From an uncultured bacterium (GTDB taxonomy: Bacteria; Atribacterota; Atribacteria; Atribacterales; Caldatribacteriaceae): 44,617 bases of DNA. Positions 17,363 through 25,956 of the stretch are shown here, one piece after another (the stretch's first letter is position 1; every line of letters begins with the position of its first letter). The position numbers and the translations under genes are program-made. The notes under the pieces were generated by a model. That model was not told the origin of the DNA and did not search any database. It worked only from the letters and a program-made list of their open reading frames with translations. The stretch spans positions 1 through 44,617 of the forward strand of contig CALAIW010000004.1 of the NCBI GenBank assembly GCA_937922705.1. Direction: 5' to 3'.

Positions 17363-18906
17363 GGTACGCTAAGGTCTCGTCTAAAGTCCAGAGGGTCGAA
17401 GGATGCCTTTTCGTCAAAGAGGCTCTCTGCCCGACGAGGTTTATCAAAACCAAGGAAATTCACCGCTACAAAGAAACTCTCCTCGGGCTCAAGGAATGAC
17501 ACTTCCACATTGATGCAATCCTCAATGTTTTTACGCAGGAAGTACCGTTGTTCTGTAAAAGATTTCTCACTCCATGAGTACACTCCCTCAACGCCAAAAG
17601 AGAAATCCTCGTTTCCCAGGCCAATTCCCACTGTCCAATCTCGAAAGTCTTGCACCTTAAGGTCGTACCGCCCACGAAGGTGGAGGAAACTTGCCTCTTC
17701 CTTACCCCAGAGGAATTCAAAGGAAAGGAGGGATTCCGGTTGAGGGTCACAGAAGAAGGGTGAGGAATCGCCTTCGACAAAGCGCCAGGAAAGACGCGTC
17801 CAAAAGCTCGGAGAGAGGTCTTTTTCCCAGAACGCCTCGATTCCTATGCGGTTAAAGTACTCTCCTTCGAAGAAGGTCATCCATCCGAAGGCTTTCACCT
17901 CAAAGTTTTCCTTTGCAAAGGAGAGTAGAAGGCGAGCATCGTAGCGTAGGCCAGAGAGTTCTTCCGTAACGAAGTATCCGTAGCTGAGTTGTCCAGAGAG
18001 TTCGGTGTTTTCTGTAAGGTGCTCGGTGAAAGAGGCAACAAGCTGGGGAGAGCGGGAAAGCATGTGGGAGTCAATCCGTTCGTTGTGGATGGAGAGAAAG
18101 AGGAGAGAGATTGTGTCGCTTCGGAGCTTTGCTGCCACACCGAAAGCGTCATCCCCTGAAAAACGCGTATCCCAAAAAATTTGTCCCTTGAAATTTGTGC
18201 TTTCAAAGACAAAGTCAGTTTTCAGTTCCTGGCCTTTTTGTGTTGTCAGGATGTAGCGAGCAAGGAAAAGGGTATCTGGCGTCAGTGCATACTCATAACG
18301 AAAACCTGTGTACCACCCCGTTTGGCGGGAGAAGCCCAAAGCGGGCAGGAGATTTCCGCCACCTTGTCCAAGGGTTCTTGTGTACCAGGGGATTTCGAGG
18401 ACCTTCCAGTCTCGAACATATAAAGCGAGTCCTTCGATGACCACCTTTCCCTCGGGGAGGACAGTAATCTCTTTTGCCCGAAGGCTTACCAGGGGAGGGT
18501 CTTTGCGACATCCAGTACAGAGGATATCGTTGCCTTTCCAGGTCCCCTGGAGGTACGAAAGGCGTCTTCCCCGAAAGAGGAGTTCTCCTCTTCCTCGAAG
18601 AACGTAGGAAAGTTTTGCCCTTTCCATCCATCCTTCGAGGCGCGTGAAGGAGAAGTACAGAGCTTCTCCCTCAATCTTTGCTTCCCCAAAGGAGGCAGAA
18701 AAAGAAGTATCCACAAAGACCTCAGAGGTCAGAATGGAGAAGCGCAAATGCTCCGTGGTGAGGGTAAAATCCTGCCACCTGACCTCAACTTTCCCCGAGG
18801 CCTCGACAACCTCTTGGGTTGCATCGTAAAGGAGCGTTTCTGCCCGAATGCGTACACCCTCAGAGGCAAAGGCAGAAGCGCTAAAAATGAGAACAAGAAA
18901 AACTAT
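17359..18906 (-). CDS. lptD: LptD/OstA-like outer-membrane assembly protein with a non-canonical (AUA) start
   Basis: Outer-membrane barrel protein of the LPS-transport type, about 515 residues, shorter than proteobacterial LptD (about 780). The mature N-terminus has the OstA/LptA fold pattern RAETLLYDATQEVVEASGKV and later LPEGKVVIEGLALYVRDWKV, LEIPWYTRTLGQ; the rest alternates as in a beta-barrel. The signal peptide core VFLVLIFSASAFA is encoded upstream of the first TTG at 18747, but that open stretch has no ATG, GTG or TTG back to its stop codon. The best start is ATA at 18906-18904, sharing bases with the upstream TAG (ATAG). One extra G in GGGG at 18907-18910 would give MRRGGIVFLVLIFSASAFA, but it would abolish the upstream stop. 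Confidence 0.78.
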   Translation of the reverse strand: MVFLVLIFSASAFASEGVRIRAETLLYDATQEVVEASGKVEVRWQDFTLTTEHLRFSILTSEVFVDTSFSASFGEAKIEGEALYFSFTRLEGWMERAKLSYVLRGRGELLFRGRRLSYLQGTWKGNDILCTGCRKDPPLVSLRAKEITVLPEGKVVIEGLALYVRDWKVLEIPWYTRTLGQGGGNLLPALGFSRQTGWYTGFRYEYALTPDTLFLARYILTTQKGQELKTDFVFESTNFKGQIFWDTRFSGDDAFGVAAKLRSDTISLLFLSIHNERIDSHMLSRSPQLVASFTEHLTENTELSGQLSYGYFVTEELSGLRYDARLLLSFAKENFEVKAFGWMTFFEGEYFNRIGIEAFWEKDLSPSFWTRLSWRFVEGDSSPFFCDPQPESLLSFEFLWGKEEASFLHLRGRYDLKVQDFRDWTVGIGLGNEDFSFGVEGVYSWSEKSFTEQRYFLRKNIEDCINVEVSFLEPEESFFVAVNFLGFDKPRRAESLFDEKASFDPLDFRRDLSVP

Positions 18907-19682
18907 TCCCCACGCCGCATGCCTTTGAGTTCTTCGAGACGCTCCCTGACCCTCCTTTCCTCGTCTTCAAGGCGCTTCATGCTCTCCTCAAGTTGCTTCT
19001 TCCGGTACTCTATGTCCTTGAGGCGTTCTTCAAGGCGAAGAATTTCTTCTTCAAGGACCGGCTTCCATTCAGGTCGGGAGAAATCAGGAGGTATGTAAGG
19101 GTCGTCAAAACGGAGCTCAACTTCGTAGGAAATCAGGGATGCCTCAGGGGAAAGCTGGGTGAGGTGGAGGATGATGTAACGAGTTTCTGGAGTAATGAAG
19201 GGGTTACCGTCTTTATCGAAGCGAGGGAAGTAGATTTTCCCAGTGAATTCCCGGAGAATCTTTTCTTCAAAGCCCTTATCGTAATCGGCGGGAAAAATTT
19301 TTTGCCCTTTATCGTCAACGAGGTAGGTGTTTTTGGCAAATCGCAAAGGATACAGAGGGGCGCCTTTAAGCCTTTTTAAGGTCACCTCAAAAACGAGGTA
19401 TCGGTTGAGGCGTTCTCGCTGGATGAAATCCCGATGGTATGCTCGTTCCTCCTCTGCGGAAAGGAGGTTTTCTTTTCCGTACTTTGCCACCCAGGCCTGG
19501 GTCACCTCTTCATTCCAAAAAAGAGCTGAAACACTGAAACTGTCCCGGACGGTCACTGAGCGGGTCCATCGAGCTACCGTATCTTTGTAGATTTTCTCGT
19601 AATCTTTGGTTTCAGCCCAGAGAATCGAGAATCCGAAAAGAATGCAGAGCGCTATGATTCCAAAAACAGCAATTCGTCTCAC
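18903..19682 (-). CDS. Exported protein with C-terminal coiled coil, unknown function
   Basis: 259 residues, family not recognised. The start is GTG at 19682, eight bases after AAAGGAG; an earlier in-frame start at 19703 lies ahead of that site. Signal peptide: RR then a hydrophobic core to about residue 23 with likely cleavage after LWA. The middle (about 40-200) is a mixed alpha/beta domain with no motif I know. Residues about 205-255 form a highly charged coiled coil (LEEEILRLEERLKDIEYRKK and RLEDEERRVRERLEEL). It is periplasmic or envelope-associated by inference. The stop interlocks with the LptD-like gene, which suggests co-translation and a shared envelope task. Confidence 0.75.
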   Translation of the reverse strand: MRRIAVFGIIALCILFGFSILWAETKDYEKIYKDTVARWTRSVTVRDSFSVSALFWNEEVTQAWVAKYGKENLLSAEEERAYHRDFIQRERLNRYLVFEVTLKRLKGAPLYPLRFAKNTYLVDDKGQKIFPADYDKGFEEKILREFTGKIYFPRFDKDGNPFITPETRYIILHLTQLSPEASLISYEVELRFDDPYIPPDFSRPEWKPVLEEEILRLEERLKDIEYRKKQLEESMKRLEDEERRVRERLEELKGMRRGE

Positions 19683-19696
19683 AGTATCCACTCCTT

Positions 19697-20797
19697 TCAC
19701 CACTCTTCAAAGGGAAGGATTTCTATTTCCACCTGAGGGGTTTCCCAGGGAGCAACTTCCTTTTCAGGCTGTGGTGTCTCTTCGATAGGAGTTTCTTCCC
19801 AAGCTTCTCCTTCTTCAGGAGTAGCGCCCTCGAAAGGAATCTCTGTGGTTTCCTCTTTCTTAAGAATGCCCTCAAGCCCTTCAAGGGGACCAGCTACTTC
19901 TCTGTCCTCGGCAACCTCAAGGTAAAATTCTTTTCCTTTCTCCACTTTTGCCGGCTCGCCCTGAACAAAAACTCCTGCTACTGCCCCCACCGGACCAAAG
20001 ATGGCAAGTCCTGCAATACTTGCACCCACCGCATATGCCAGGGCTTTGTTCTCCTGGATTGCCCGCTCACCCATAGTGAGAGGGATAAAAGTTCCATCGA
20101 CTGCCTCCACCTTACCAAAGTCAATCTCAATGCGCCCTGGTCGTCCAAAGGCTCCTCGCCTCCGGATTTTGGTGATTCTTCCTTCCCCTCGAGCATTTTT
20201 CGCAATGACCAGTACCCCTTCTATGCGCACATCCTCAAGAACAATGTAGGGAACTGGATCGCCTTCGTCGCTCTTTTCTGAGTTGAGGTCAGTCTCAAGG
20301 GCCACCTTGACGAGGGTCCCCTTGGGGACAAGGACGGTGAAACTCGAAGCTTGTCTTGGGTCGACACACGTCCGATAGAGCCGGTCAACCCGCACGCCAA
20401 TGGGATCATTGCTTACCACACCAAAGATCAAGCGTTCCAACTCCTCAAGTTCTGCAAGGAGGATACCACTTTTGGGGGGTTCGGATCGCAGTGTGAGACG
20501 AATAGCCCGCATTTTAAAGGCAAGCGATGGTTCGTCCTTTGTTCCATCGAGGATAAACGTCTTGAGTTTTGCCACTCGTTCCATCAAGGTTCCAGAAAGG
20601 GTATCTCCTACAAGGTCTCGCTCAATTTTTTCTACCCGGGCAAGGACGCTCCCACTTTGGGGGGTCCCATAGAGCACCTTTTCCATTTCCTCAACGTCCC
20701 GAACAATCGGTGAGACCACTTTTCCTTCCTGTGCCTGTGCTCCCAGAGTCCACAGGATGAACCCAAAAAGAACCATCAGGGTTATGAGTCTCCGCAT
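19697..20797 (-). CDS. Exported repeat protein with acidic tail, unknown function
   Basis: About 366 residues, unrecognised. Signal peptide to about residue 22 (GAQA-QEG). Residues about 34-145 hold roughly five tandem 21-residue units of pattern hydrophobic-E-x-hydrophobic-E-x2-L-x-G-x4-G-x-L-x2-R, for example VEEMEKVLYGTPQSGSVLAR and VEKIERDLVGDTLSGTLMER. A beta domain follows (LVPKGTLVKVALETDL, then RGAFGRPGRIEIDFGKVEAV and DGTFIPL), then a glycine-rich hydrophobic segment near 250-275, then a Glu/Pro-rich tail. The ATG at 20797 overlaps the TGA of the GGDEF gene (TGATG); GTG at 20800 is an equally spaced alternative from AAGGAG. Confidence 0.72.
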   Translation of the reverse strand: MRRLITLMVLFGFILWTLGAQAQEGKVVSPIVRDVEEMEKVLYGTPQSGSVLARVEKIERDLVGDTLSGTLMERVAKLKTFILDGTKDEPSLAFKMRAIRLTLRSEPPKSGILLAELEELERLIFGVVSNDPIGVRVDRLYRTCVDPRQASSFTVLVPKGTLVKVALETDLNSEKSDEGDPVPYIVLEDVRIEGVLVIAKNARGEGRITKIRRRGAFGRPGRIEIDFGKVEAVDGTFIPLTMGERAIQENKALAYAVGASIAGLAIFGPVGAVAGVFVQGEPAKVEKGKEFYLEVAEDREVAGPLEGLEGILKKEETTEIPFEGATPEEGEAWEETPIEETPQPEKEVAPWETPQVEIEILPFEEW

Positions 20798-21783
20798 CAC
20801 GCGTCACGCTCCTTAAAGGCACGCTCCTTTTCTTGGATATCTGAAAACGCACATACCCGGTTTCTTCCGGTTTGCTTCGCAAAGTACAGCGCTCGATCCG
20901 CAAAAATGAAAAGGTCCGTTGCACTTGCAGCGTTTTCCCTTCCACAAACCCCGCAGGATACGGTTACCACTCGGGCAACGGGGCTTTTAGGGTGCGGGAA
21001 AGAACACTCTTTGACCTTCTCTCGCAGGCGCTCCGCAACCTTTTCTCCTTCCTCTTCTTTTGCCCCAAAACAAAGAACCACGAATTCCTCGCCCCCGAAT
21101 CGGGCAACAAAGTCTCCTCCACGGACGGAGGCCCCAAAAACTGCAGCAAGAGAACGCAAAAGCTCATCTCCTTTATGGTGGCCAAAGGCGTCGTTATAGA
21201 GCTTAAAGTGATCGATATCAATAACCACCAGGGTATAAGGAGTTTGGTAACGGAGGTAATTTGCCTCCATCTCGTTGAGGCGCTGGTCAAAGGCTCGACG
21301 GTTTGGAATGCCAGTAAGGGGGTCGAAGAAGGCTAAGTGTTCAAGTTCTGCAGCGAGCTCTTCGAGCTTGCGGGTCTTCTCCTCAAGTTCTTTTACGTAC
21401 TGCCGCAATCGCACATGTATCCGGACCCGAGCAAGGAGTTCCTGAGGATGAATGGGTTTTACGAGGTAATCGTTGCCTCCAACCTCAAAGCTCCGTATTC
21501 GAGTATTTTGGGCTTCAAAGGCGGTGAGGAAAATTACTGGAAGATGGGTAAATTCAGGATGCATGCGAAGTTTTCTACACAGGGTAAAACCATCGGTGTC
21601 AGGGAGAACAACGTCAAGAAGCAGTGCATCAGCGTCTTTCAGTTCCTCACAGGCAAAGAGTGCCTGCCCGTCTGGAAGGGTTACCACTGAAAACCCTTCC
21701 TTTTCCAAGATATCTCGCACTAAGTAACGGATAAATTGGGAATCGTCAACAACAATGACCTTTCCCACACTGCTTTTATCCAT
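20797..21783 (-). CDS. Response regulator diguanylate cyclase (REC-GGDEF)
   Basis: Makes the second messenger c-di-GMP under phosphorylation control. 328 residues from the ATG at 21783, which overlaps the TAA of the activase gene. REC domain with D13, D14, phospho-acceptor D57 in LLLDVVLP and KPI near 107; a short coiled linker; then GGDEF domain DPLTGIPNRRAFD, DIDHFKLYND and active site RFGGEEF. An RxxD inhibitory site (RGGD) sits five residues before GGEEF, so product inhibition is expected. The cognate sensor kinase is not in the window. Confidence 0.95.
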   Translation of the reverse strand: MDKSSVGKVIVVDDSQFIRYLVRDILEKEGFSVVTLPDGQALFACEELKDADALLLDVVLPDTDGFTLCRKLRMHPEFTHLPVIFLTAFEAQNTRIRSFEVGGNDYLVKPIHPQELLARVRIHVRLRQYVKELEEKTRKLEELAAELEHLAFFDPLTGIPNRRAFDQRLNEMEANYLRYQTPYTLVVIDIDHFKLYNDAFGHHKGDELLRSLAAVFGASVRGGDFVARFGGEEFVVLCFGAKEEEGEKVAERLREKVKECSFPHPKSPVARVVTVSCGVCGRENAASATDLFIFADRALYFAKQTGRNRVCAFSDIQEKERAFKERDA

Positions 21784-22822
21784 GCATCGCGCACCTTCCA
21801 GGTACACATTCAGTAGGAAACACGAGAGAGGGTACTGTGTCTTCTTCTTCCTCGAGACGGTTTGTGGCTGTTTCCGGAGTCCATTTACCGCAGCGGCTCC
21901 CCCAAAGGGCCCTGACTTGATTGTCCTCTTTAAGGACTACAATCTCGCAGGCATTGGGACAATCGGTACAGGTGAAGCTTCGACTTGTGAAGTTGCGCTC
22001 CACCACTGAGAAACCCTGGAAAGCAGTTTTTTCAGGAGCGTACTCCATGGCAAGAATTGCCGCTCCCCAGGCTCCCATGACACCGTGTTCTTCCGGGACA
22101 ATAATGCGCTTTTTTCCTCCAAAGAAATCCCGGAATGCCTGGACCATACCCTGGTTCGCAGCGACACCACCCTGAAAGACAATGGGATCTTCAATTTCCC
22201 GACTGGCTGCAAGGTTATTTATGAAATTCCGAACCAGAGCCTCACAGAGGCCTTTGACAATCTCTGCCTTACCAAAACCAAGCTGCTGCTTGTGAATCAT
22301 GTCCGATTCGGCAAATACAGTACAGCGCCCAGCAATGCGCACTGATTGCCTAGCCTGAAGGGCAAGTTTGCCAAACTCTTCAATAGGAACATTGAGCCGC
22401 ACTGCCTGGTGCTCAAGGAACGACCCCGTTCCCGCAGCGCAAACGGTGTTCATAGCAAAGTCCTCAACGACACCATTACGGATGATGATGAGTTTTGAAT
22501 CCTGTCCCCCAATTTCGAAAACCGTCCGTACATCAGGAACCTTGGTAATGGCTGCAACTGCATGGGCGGTAATCTCGTTTTTCACAATGTCCGCCCCTAC
22601 GATGACTCCAGCAAGATGGCGCGCACTTCCTGTGGTACCCACACCACAAATAACGCCACCTTCTGGCATGTGCCGTTCAATATAGCGCAAGCCTTCTTTT
22701 AAGGCGGCAATGGGGTCACCGCTTGTGCGGAGGTAACAGCTAGCAACGATCCGCTTGGTTTTGTCCATAAGAACAAACTTTGTGGTTACCGAACCTACAT
22801 CAACGCCAAGGAAAAGCTCCAT
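21776..22822 (-). CDS. BadF/BcrA-type activase (2-hydroxyacyl-CoA dehydratase activator homologue, COG1924)
   Basis: ASKHA-fold ATPase with a bridging 4Fe-4S cluster that in known members injects electrons into 2-hydroxyacyl-CoA dehydratases or benzoyl-CoA reductase. 348 residues. GVDVGSVTTKFVLMDK (6-21), GVGTTGSARHLAG, EIGGQDSKLI (around 117) and NTVCAAGTGSFLE (around 134) are the family motifs; the cluster Cys are in NTVCAAG and AGRCTVFAE. A C-terminal extension adds CTDCPNAC and further Cys (GSRCGKW, VPGRCAM), probably another metal site. It overlaps COG3581 by 23 bases. No dehydratase subunit is nearby. Confidence 0.9.
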   Translation of the reverse strand: MELFLGVDVGSVTTKFVLMDKTKRIVASCYLRTSGDPIAALKEGLRYIERHMPEGGVICGVGTTGSARHLAGVIVGADIVKNEITAHAVAAITKVPDVRTVFEIGGQDSKLIIIRNGVVEDFAMNTVCAAGTGSFLEHQAVRLNVPIEEFGKLALQARQSVRIAGRCTVFAESDMIHKQQLGFGKAEIVKGLCEALVRNFINNLAASREIEDPIVFQGGVAANQGMVQAFRDFFGGKKRIIVPEEHGVMGAWGAAILAMEYAPEKTAFQGFSVVERNFTSRSFTCTDCPNACEIVVLKEDNQVRALWGSRCGKWTPETATNRLEEEEDTVPSLVFPTECVPGRCAMHG

Positions 22823-23921
22823 CGTGCTCCAGCCTCCGTTTTCTCTCCCACCTTCTTCGTTCTAAAACGTCTACAAAGGCTTCCACCCTCGTGACAAGCC
22901 CTGCTTCTCCAGAGTGCTCATCAATAGCAAGGTGGAGGATGGGAAGATCAAAGTCTCTGCTCACGGCTTGAAGGACGCCTTTGGCCACGATTTCTGGCAT
23001 GCAGGTGAAAGGATACAGGTGCACTACTCCATCAAAACCCTCCCGGGCGTATCGTATAGCGCTTCCAACGCTGTCAATGCCTTCACCGCCTACGAATCGC
23101 TTGAGATAGGGCTTGGCCAGCTTCCAGGCTTCTATTTTTTCCTTGGACCTTGTGATTGGCCGAAGGGTGTGGAGAATGTATTCGACGGTTGAAACCGAAT
23201 TGTGTACGTACACTCCAAGGTCTCCCAAAAGCCGCTCCACGTTGAAGTTTACCCGGGTTTCCTGGGCAATGTACACTTCACCCACAATGCCTACTCGGAG
23301 GAAATCTTTTCTTCCGTTTCGGGGAAGGGAAGCAATCTCTTCTGCGGCTCTTTTTTTTAAGGCTTCAAGCTCTTCAAGACTTGCAACACTCCGCAATGCT
23401 TCAAGAGTTTGGTCAATCACCTGGTCAAGGTTTTGGGGGTTTTCCACTTGACAGCGAAGAGCACGTCTTTGTGCCTCAAGTTCTTCGGTGAAACGAAGAA
23501 CACCCCAGCTCAAGCGCACTGCCTTAATGATTCGGGGAAGGGAGATGCGCCCTCCTGCCATGGTGCGGAGGGCATCAAGAAAGGGACGGATTCCGTAACG
23601 GGGATGGTCAAGCAGCACAAAACGCACTTTGTATCCTAAGTCCTCGATAATAAGGCGCTGCATCTGTCCGTAATAGCCAAAGCGACATGGCCCCACACCA
23701 CCAACCATAAAGATAGTATCAGCGCCCTTTTCAATTGCCTCGATAAAATTTCCTAGAGTTACCTTAAGGGGAAAACAGGCGTTTTGGGGTGCAAGTTTTA
23801 CCCCGATTTCTATAGTCTTTTGGGTTATAGGAGGAGGCGGGACGATTTCGATGCCTAGGGTTGGATAGAGGATCCCTAAGGCGATGTCAAGGTGCAAAAG
23901 ATGTGGGAATGTAGCCCGCAT
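22800..23921 (-). CDS. COG3581-type protein of the activase system
   Basis: Homologous to the C-terminal part of the large CoA-substrate-specific activases and to HgdB-like Fe-S proteins. About 373 residues from the ATG at 23921, about ten bases after GGAGG; an ATG at 23930 is too close to that site. Conserved cysteines are APQNACFPLK (around 45), GGVGPCRFGYYG (around 77) and LYPFTCMPEIV (around 310), followed by LAIDEHSGEAGLVTRVEAF near 338. The biochemical role is undefined. It overlaps the COG3580 gene by 35 bases, and that gene ends with the same EIDEHTGEAGLVTRLEAF block, pointing to an old duplication. Confidence 0.85.
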   Translation of the reverse strand: MRATFPHLLHLDIALGILYPTLGIEIVPPPPITQKTIEIGVKLAPQNACFPLKVTLGNFIEAIEKGADTIFMVGGVGPCRFGYYGQMQRLIIEDLGYKVRFVLLDHPRYGIRPFLDALRTMAGGRISLPRIIKAVRLSWGVLRFTEELEAQRRALRCQVENPQNLDQVIDQTLEALRSVASLEELEALKKRAAEEIASLPRNGRKDFLRVGIVGEVYIAQETRVNFNVERLLGDLGVYVHNSVSTVEYILHTLRPITRSKEKIEAWKLAKPYLKRFVGGEGIDSVGSAIRYAREGFDGVVHLYPFTCMPEIVAKGVLQAVSRDFDLPILHLAIDEHSGEAGLVTRVEAFVDVLERRRWERKRRLEHDGAFPWR

Positions 23922-24879
23922 GGTGAGCATTCCTCCATTCCATCATGTCAACGAAAGCCTCAAGGCGAGTAACAAGACCAGCTTCCCCAGTGTGTTCGTC
24001 AATTTCTAAGCGGAGATAGGGAAAAGAACGGTTGCTGCGCTTTATGTATCGTTCAACAACTTCACCAACCAGAGAATCTGGCCCACATTCGAAGGACACA
24101 AGGTGTACAAATCCTCGCACCTTTGAGTCTTGCTCTTCGAGGAACGTAAAGGCTGTTCCTACAATTTCGTTCGATATGGTCCAGAAGCTTGCTTTGGGGA
24201 GTTTCTGAAGGGCTTTTCGAGTTTGTGTTTCTGGGACCATATCAGGAGTGATAACCGAGTATCCAAGGTCATGGATTTTGCGGACGATGTTCATGTTGAT
24301 GTAACTGTCGCTGAGAAGATAAGTGTGCCCAAGGAGGACAACTTTTTTCTCTCTTGGCGAAAGGGGTGGTCGCCCATCGATAAGGTTTTCGGGAAGGTAC
24401 CCTTCACGGAGTTTTTCCCGATACGCCTGGTGTGCCTTTTCGGCCTTGTGCAGAGCCTGGGCAATTTTCCGCTCGTTTGAAGTGAAGCGTCGACCAATCT
24501 GGAGAAAACCCTCCCACCATCCTCGGATTCCTCGATCCCGCATGTTCACCTCATCGTCAATAACGTTATCTACCTTAAAGATGTTCCGCACGAGGTCTGG
24601 GAGTCCAAGGATCTTTGGGCAGTTGTACTCTCTTTTGTGGAAACTCACTATCCGGGGGATGAAAAGCGCGTCGACTTTCCCAAGGAGCGCATACGTGTGC
24701 CCCAAAAAGACTTTTACCGGGAAACAAATTTCCTCAACCCCGTAGATCAAGCCATGCTGAATAATGGCTTTGTTCGAAGGTGGGGAAGCAACCACCTCCA
24801 CCCCAAGTTCCTCAAGAAACGTCTTCCAGAGGATAAAAAATCGGTAAAAGAGCAATCCCCGGGGAATACCGACGCGCAT
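23887..24879 (-). CDS. COG3580-type (DUF2229) protein of the activase system
   Basis: 330 residues, first gene of the eight-gene run. N-terminus VGIPRGLLFYRFFILWKTF is the DUF2229 hallmark. Conserved Cys occur in GVEEICFPVKVFLGH (around 49), YNCPKILG (around 86) and VSFECGPDSLVGE (around 267), consistent with an Fe-S cluster site as in HgdB-like proteins; LEIDEHTGEAGLVTR follows. In other bacteria COG1924, COG3580 and COG3581 are often one polypeptide of about 1400 residues; here they are three genes. ATG after AAAGGAGG, with its own promoter. Confidence 0.87.
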   Translation of the reverse strand: MRVGIPRGLLFYRFFILWKTFLEELGVEVVASPPSNKAIIQHGLIYGVEEICFPVKVFLGHTYALLGKVDALFIPRIVSFHKREYNCPKILGLPDLVRNIFKVDNVIDDEVNMRDRGIRGWWEGFLQIGRRFTSNERKIAQALHKAEKAHQAYREKLREGYLPENLIDGRPPLSPREKKVVLLGHTYLLSDSYINMNIVRKIHDLGYSVITPDMVPETQTRKALQKLPKASFWTISNEIVGTAFTFLEEQDSKVRGFVHLVSFECGPDSLVGEVVERYIKRSNRSFPYLRLEIDEHTGEAGLVTRLEAFVDMMEWRNAHHAGYIPTSFAP

Positions 24880-24905
24880 TAGCTTTCCTCCTTTCAGGTA
24901 CCACT

Positions 24906-24933
24906 ATTATACCGTAGAACCGAGAAAAGACAA
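24906..24933 (-). promoter_or_regulatory. Promoter of the COG3580-to-K+-channel operon
   Basis: Minus-strand -35 TTGTCT (24928-24933), 16-base spacer, -10 TATAAT (24906-24911), about 27 bases before the COG3580 start. It lies over the end of the M20 gene, so this operon can also receive read-through from upstream. Confidence 0.65.
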
Positions 24934-25956
24934 AAAGATTTCCCGAAGTCGTTCGAGTTCGGCAAGACTCACACACTCCCGTTCGGAGTGGGCAAGGGCA
25001 AGGTCTCCTGCTCCGAAAACCACGCTTGGCACACCCCGCATGACGAGGTAGGTTGCATCTGTCCAAGAGGGCATTCCCGCATAGATTGCCTTTTTCCCCT
25101 CAACGCGTTCAATGGCTCTTGCAAGGCCTTTGACCACTGGACTTTCCCAGGGAATAGAAAACGCTGGGTTGGTGTCAAGAAAGACTACTCGCACTGGGTA
25201 CTCCCGCTCAAGAGCGAGAACCCTTTCTTTCACCTCTTCTACTCCGTGAGGTGGAGGAAAAGGAAGGGCGCATTCAAGCAAACAACGTTCGGGAATAACG
25301 TAACTCGATTCGCCTCCTTCAATCTTCCCAAGCATGAGCCGAAGCGGTGGAGAAAAAAGGGGATGAGGAGCAAAAGTAGCGACAATTTCCTCACACTTTC
25401 GAGCGATTTCCATGGCTAAGGCAATGGCGTTTTGCGCTGCATGGGGGTATGCTCCGTGCCCACTCAAACTCTCGATTACAAAACGCACTTCCACGTCTCC
25501 TGCTAAAGCAGTACAGAGGCTAAAGCTTGTTGGTTCGAGGACAACGGCACCCTCAAAACTTCGGTGGGGTTCAAAGTGCCAGGAGCCTGCACCAGTTGTT
25601 TCCTCTTCTGAGAAGAACACAAGTTCTACTGGACTTGTTGTCCGCTGCACCGCATCAAGAAGGGCGGCAATCTGTCCCCGCGTGTCGAGGACTCCGGCAC
25701 CGAAAATGAAACCGTCTCGCGTTGAAAAACTCGGTTGCCTTCCTGCGTAGTGAACGTCCACATGGGTGGCAAGGAGAAAGGGAGACGACCCTCTCCGGGC
25801 ATAGAGGTTCCACTTTCCCGGATCGTATTCCTGCCAGTGGATATCCTCAAATCCGCAGTCTTCGAGGAAACTGGCAATCCATTGGAGCACCGGGAGTTCC
25901 TCACCGCTTGCTCCCCGAAGACGAAGGAGTTTCTCGAGAATCTCGAGGAGATACAG
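24907..25956 (-). CDS. M20-family metallopeptidase/deacylase with a CTG start
   Basis: Zinc-dependent exopeptidase or deacylase (ArgE/DapE/carboxypeptidase relatives). Metal-site motifs: ATHVDVHYAGR (His, Asp), GAGVLDTRGQIAALL (Asp), SEEETTGAGS (Glu-Glu) and a late His in AHSERECV; dimerisation domain with SLSGHGAYPHAAQNAI. The N-terminal helix LLEILEKLLRLRGASGEELP is encoded upstream of the first GTG (25890). The only sensible start there is CTG at 25956, nine bases after a perfect AAGGAGGTGA (25963-25972); an in-frame TGA sits within that site. Length then is 349 residues, normal for the family. It overlaps the GNAT gene by 56 bases. Confidence 0.85.
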   Translation of the reverse strand: MYLLEILEKLLRLRGASGEELPVLQWIASFLEDCGFEDIHWQEYDPGKWNLYARRGSSPFLLATHVDVHYAGRQPSFSTRDGFIFGAGVLDTRGQIAALLDAVQRTTSPVELVFFSEEETTGAGSWHFEPHRSFEGAVVLEPTSFSLCTALAGDVEVRFVIESLSGHGAYPHAAQNAIALAMEIARKCEEIVATFAPHPLFSPPLRLMLGKIEGGESSYVIPERCLLECALPFPPPHGVEEVKERVLALEREYPVRVVFLDTNPAFSIPWESPVVKGLARAIERVEGKKAIYAGMPSWTDATYLVMRGVPSVVFGAGDLALAHSERECVSLAELERLREIFLSFLGSTV

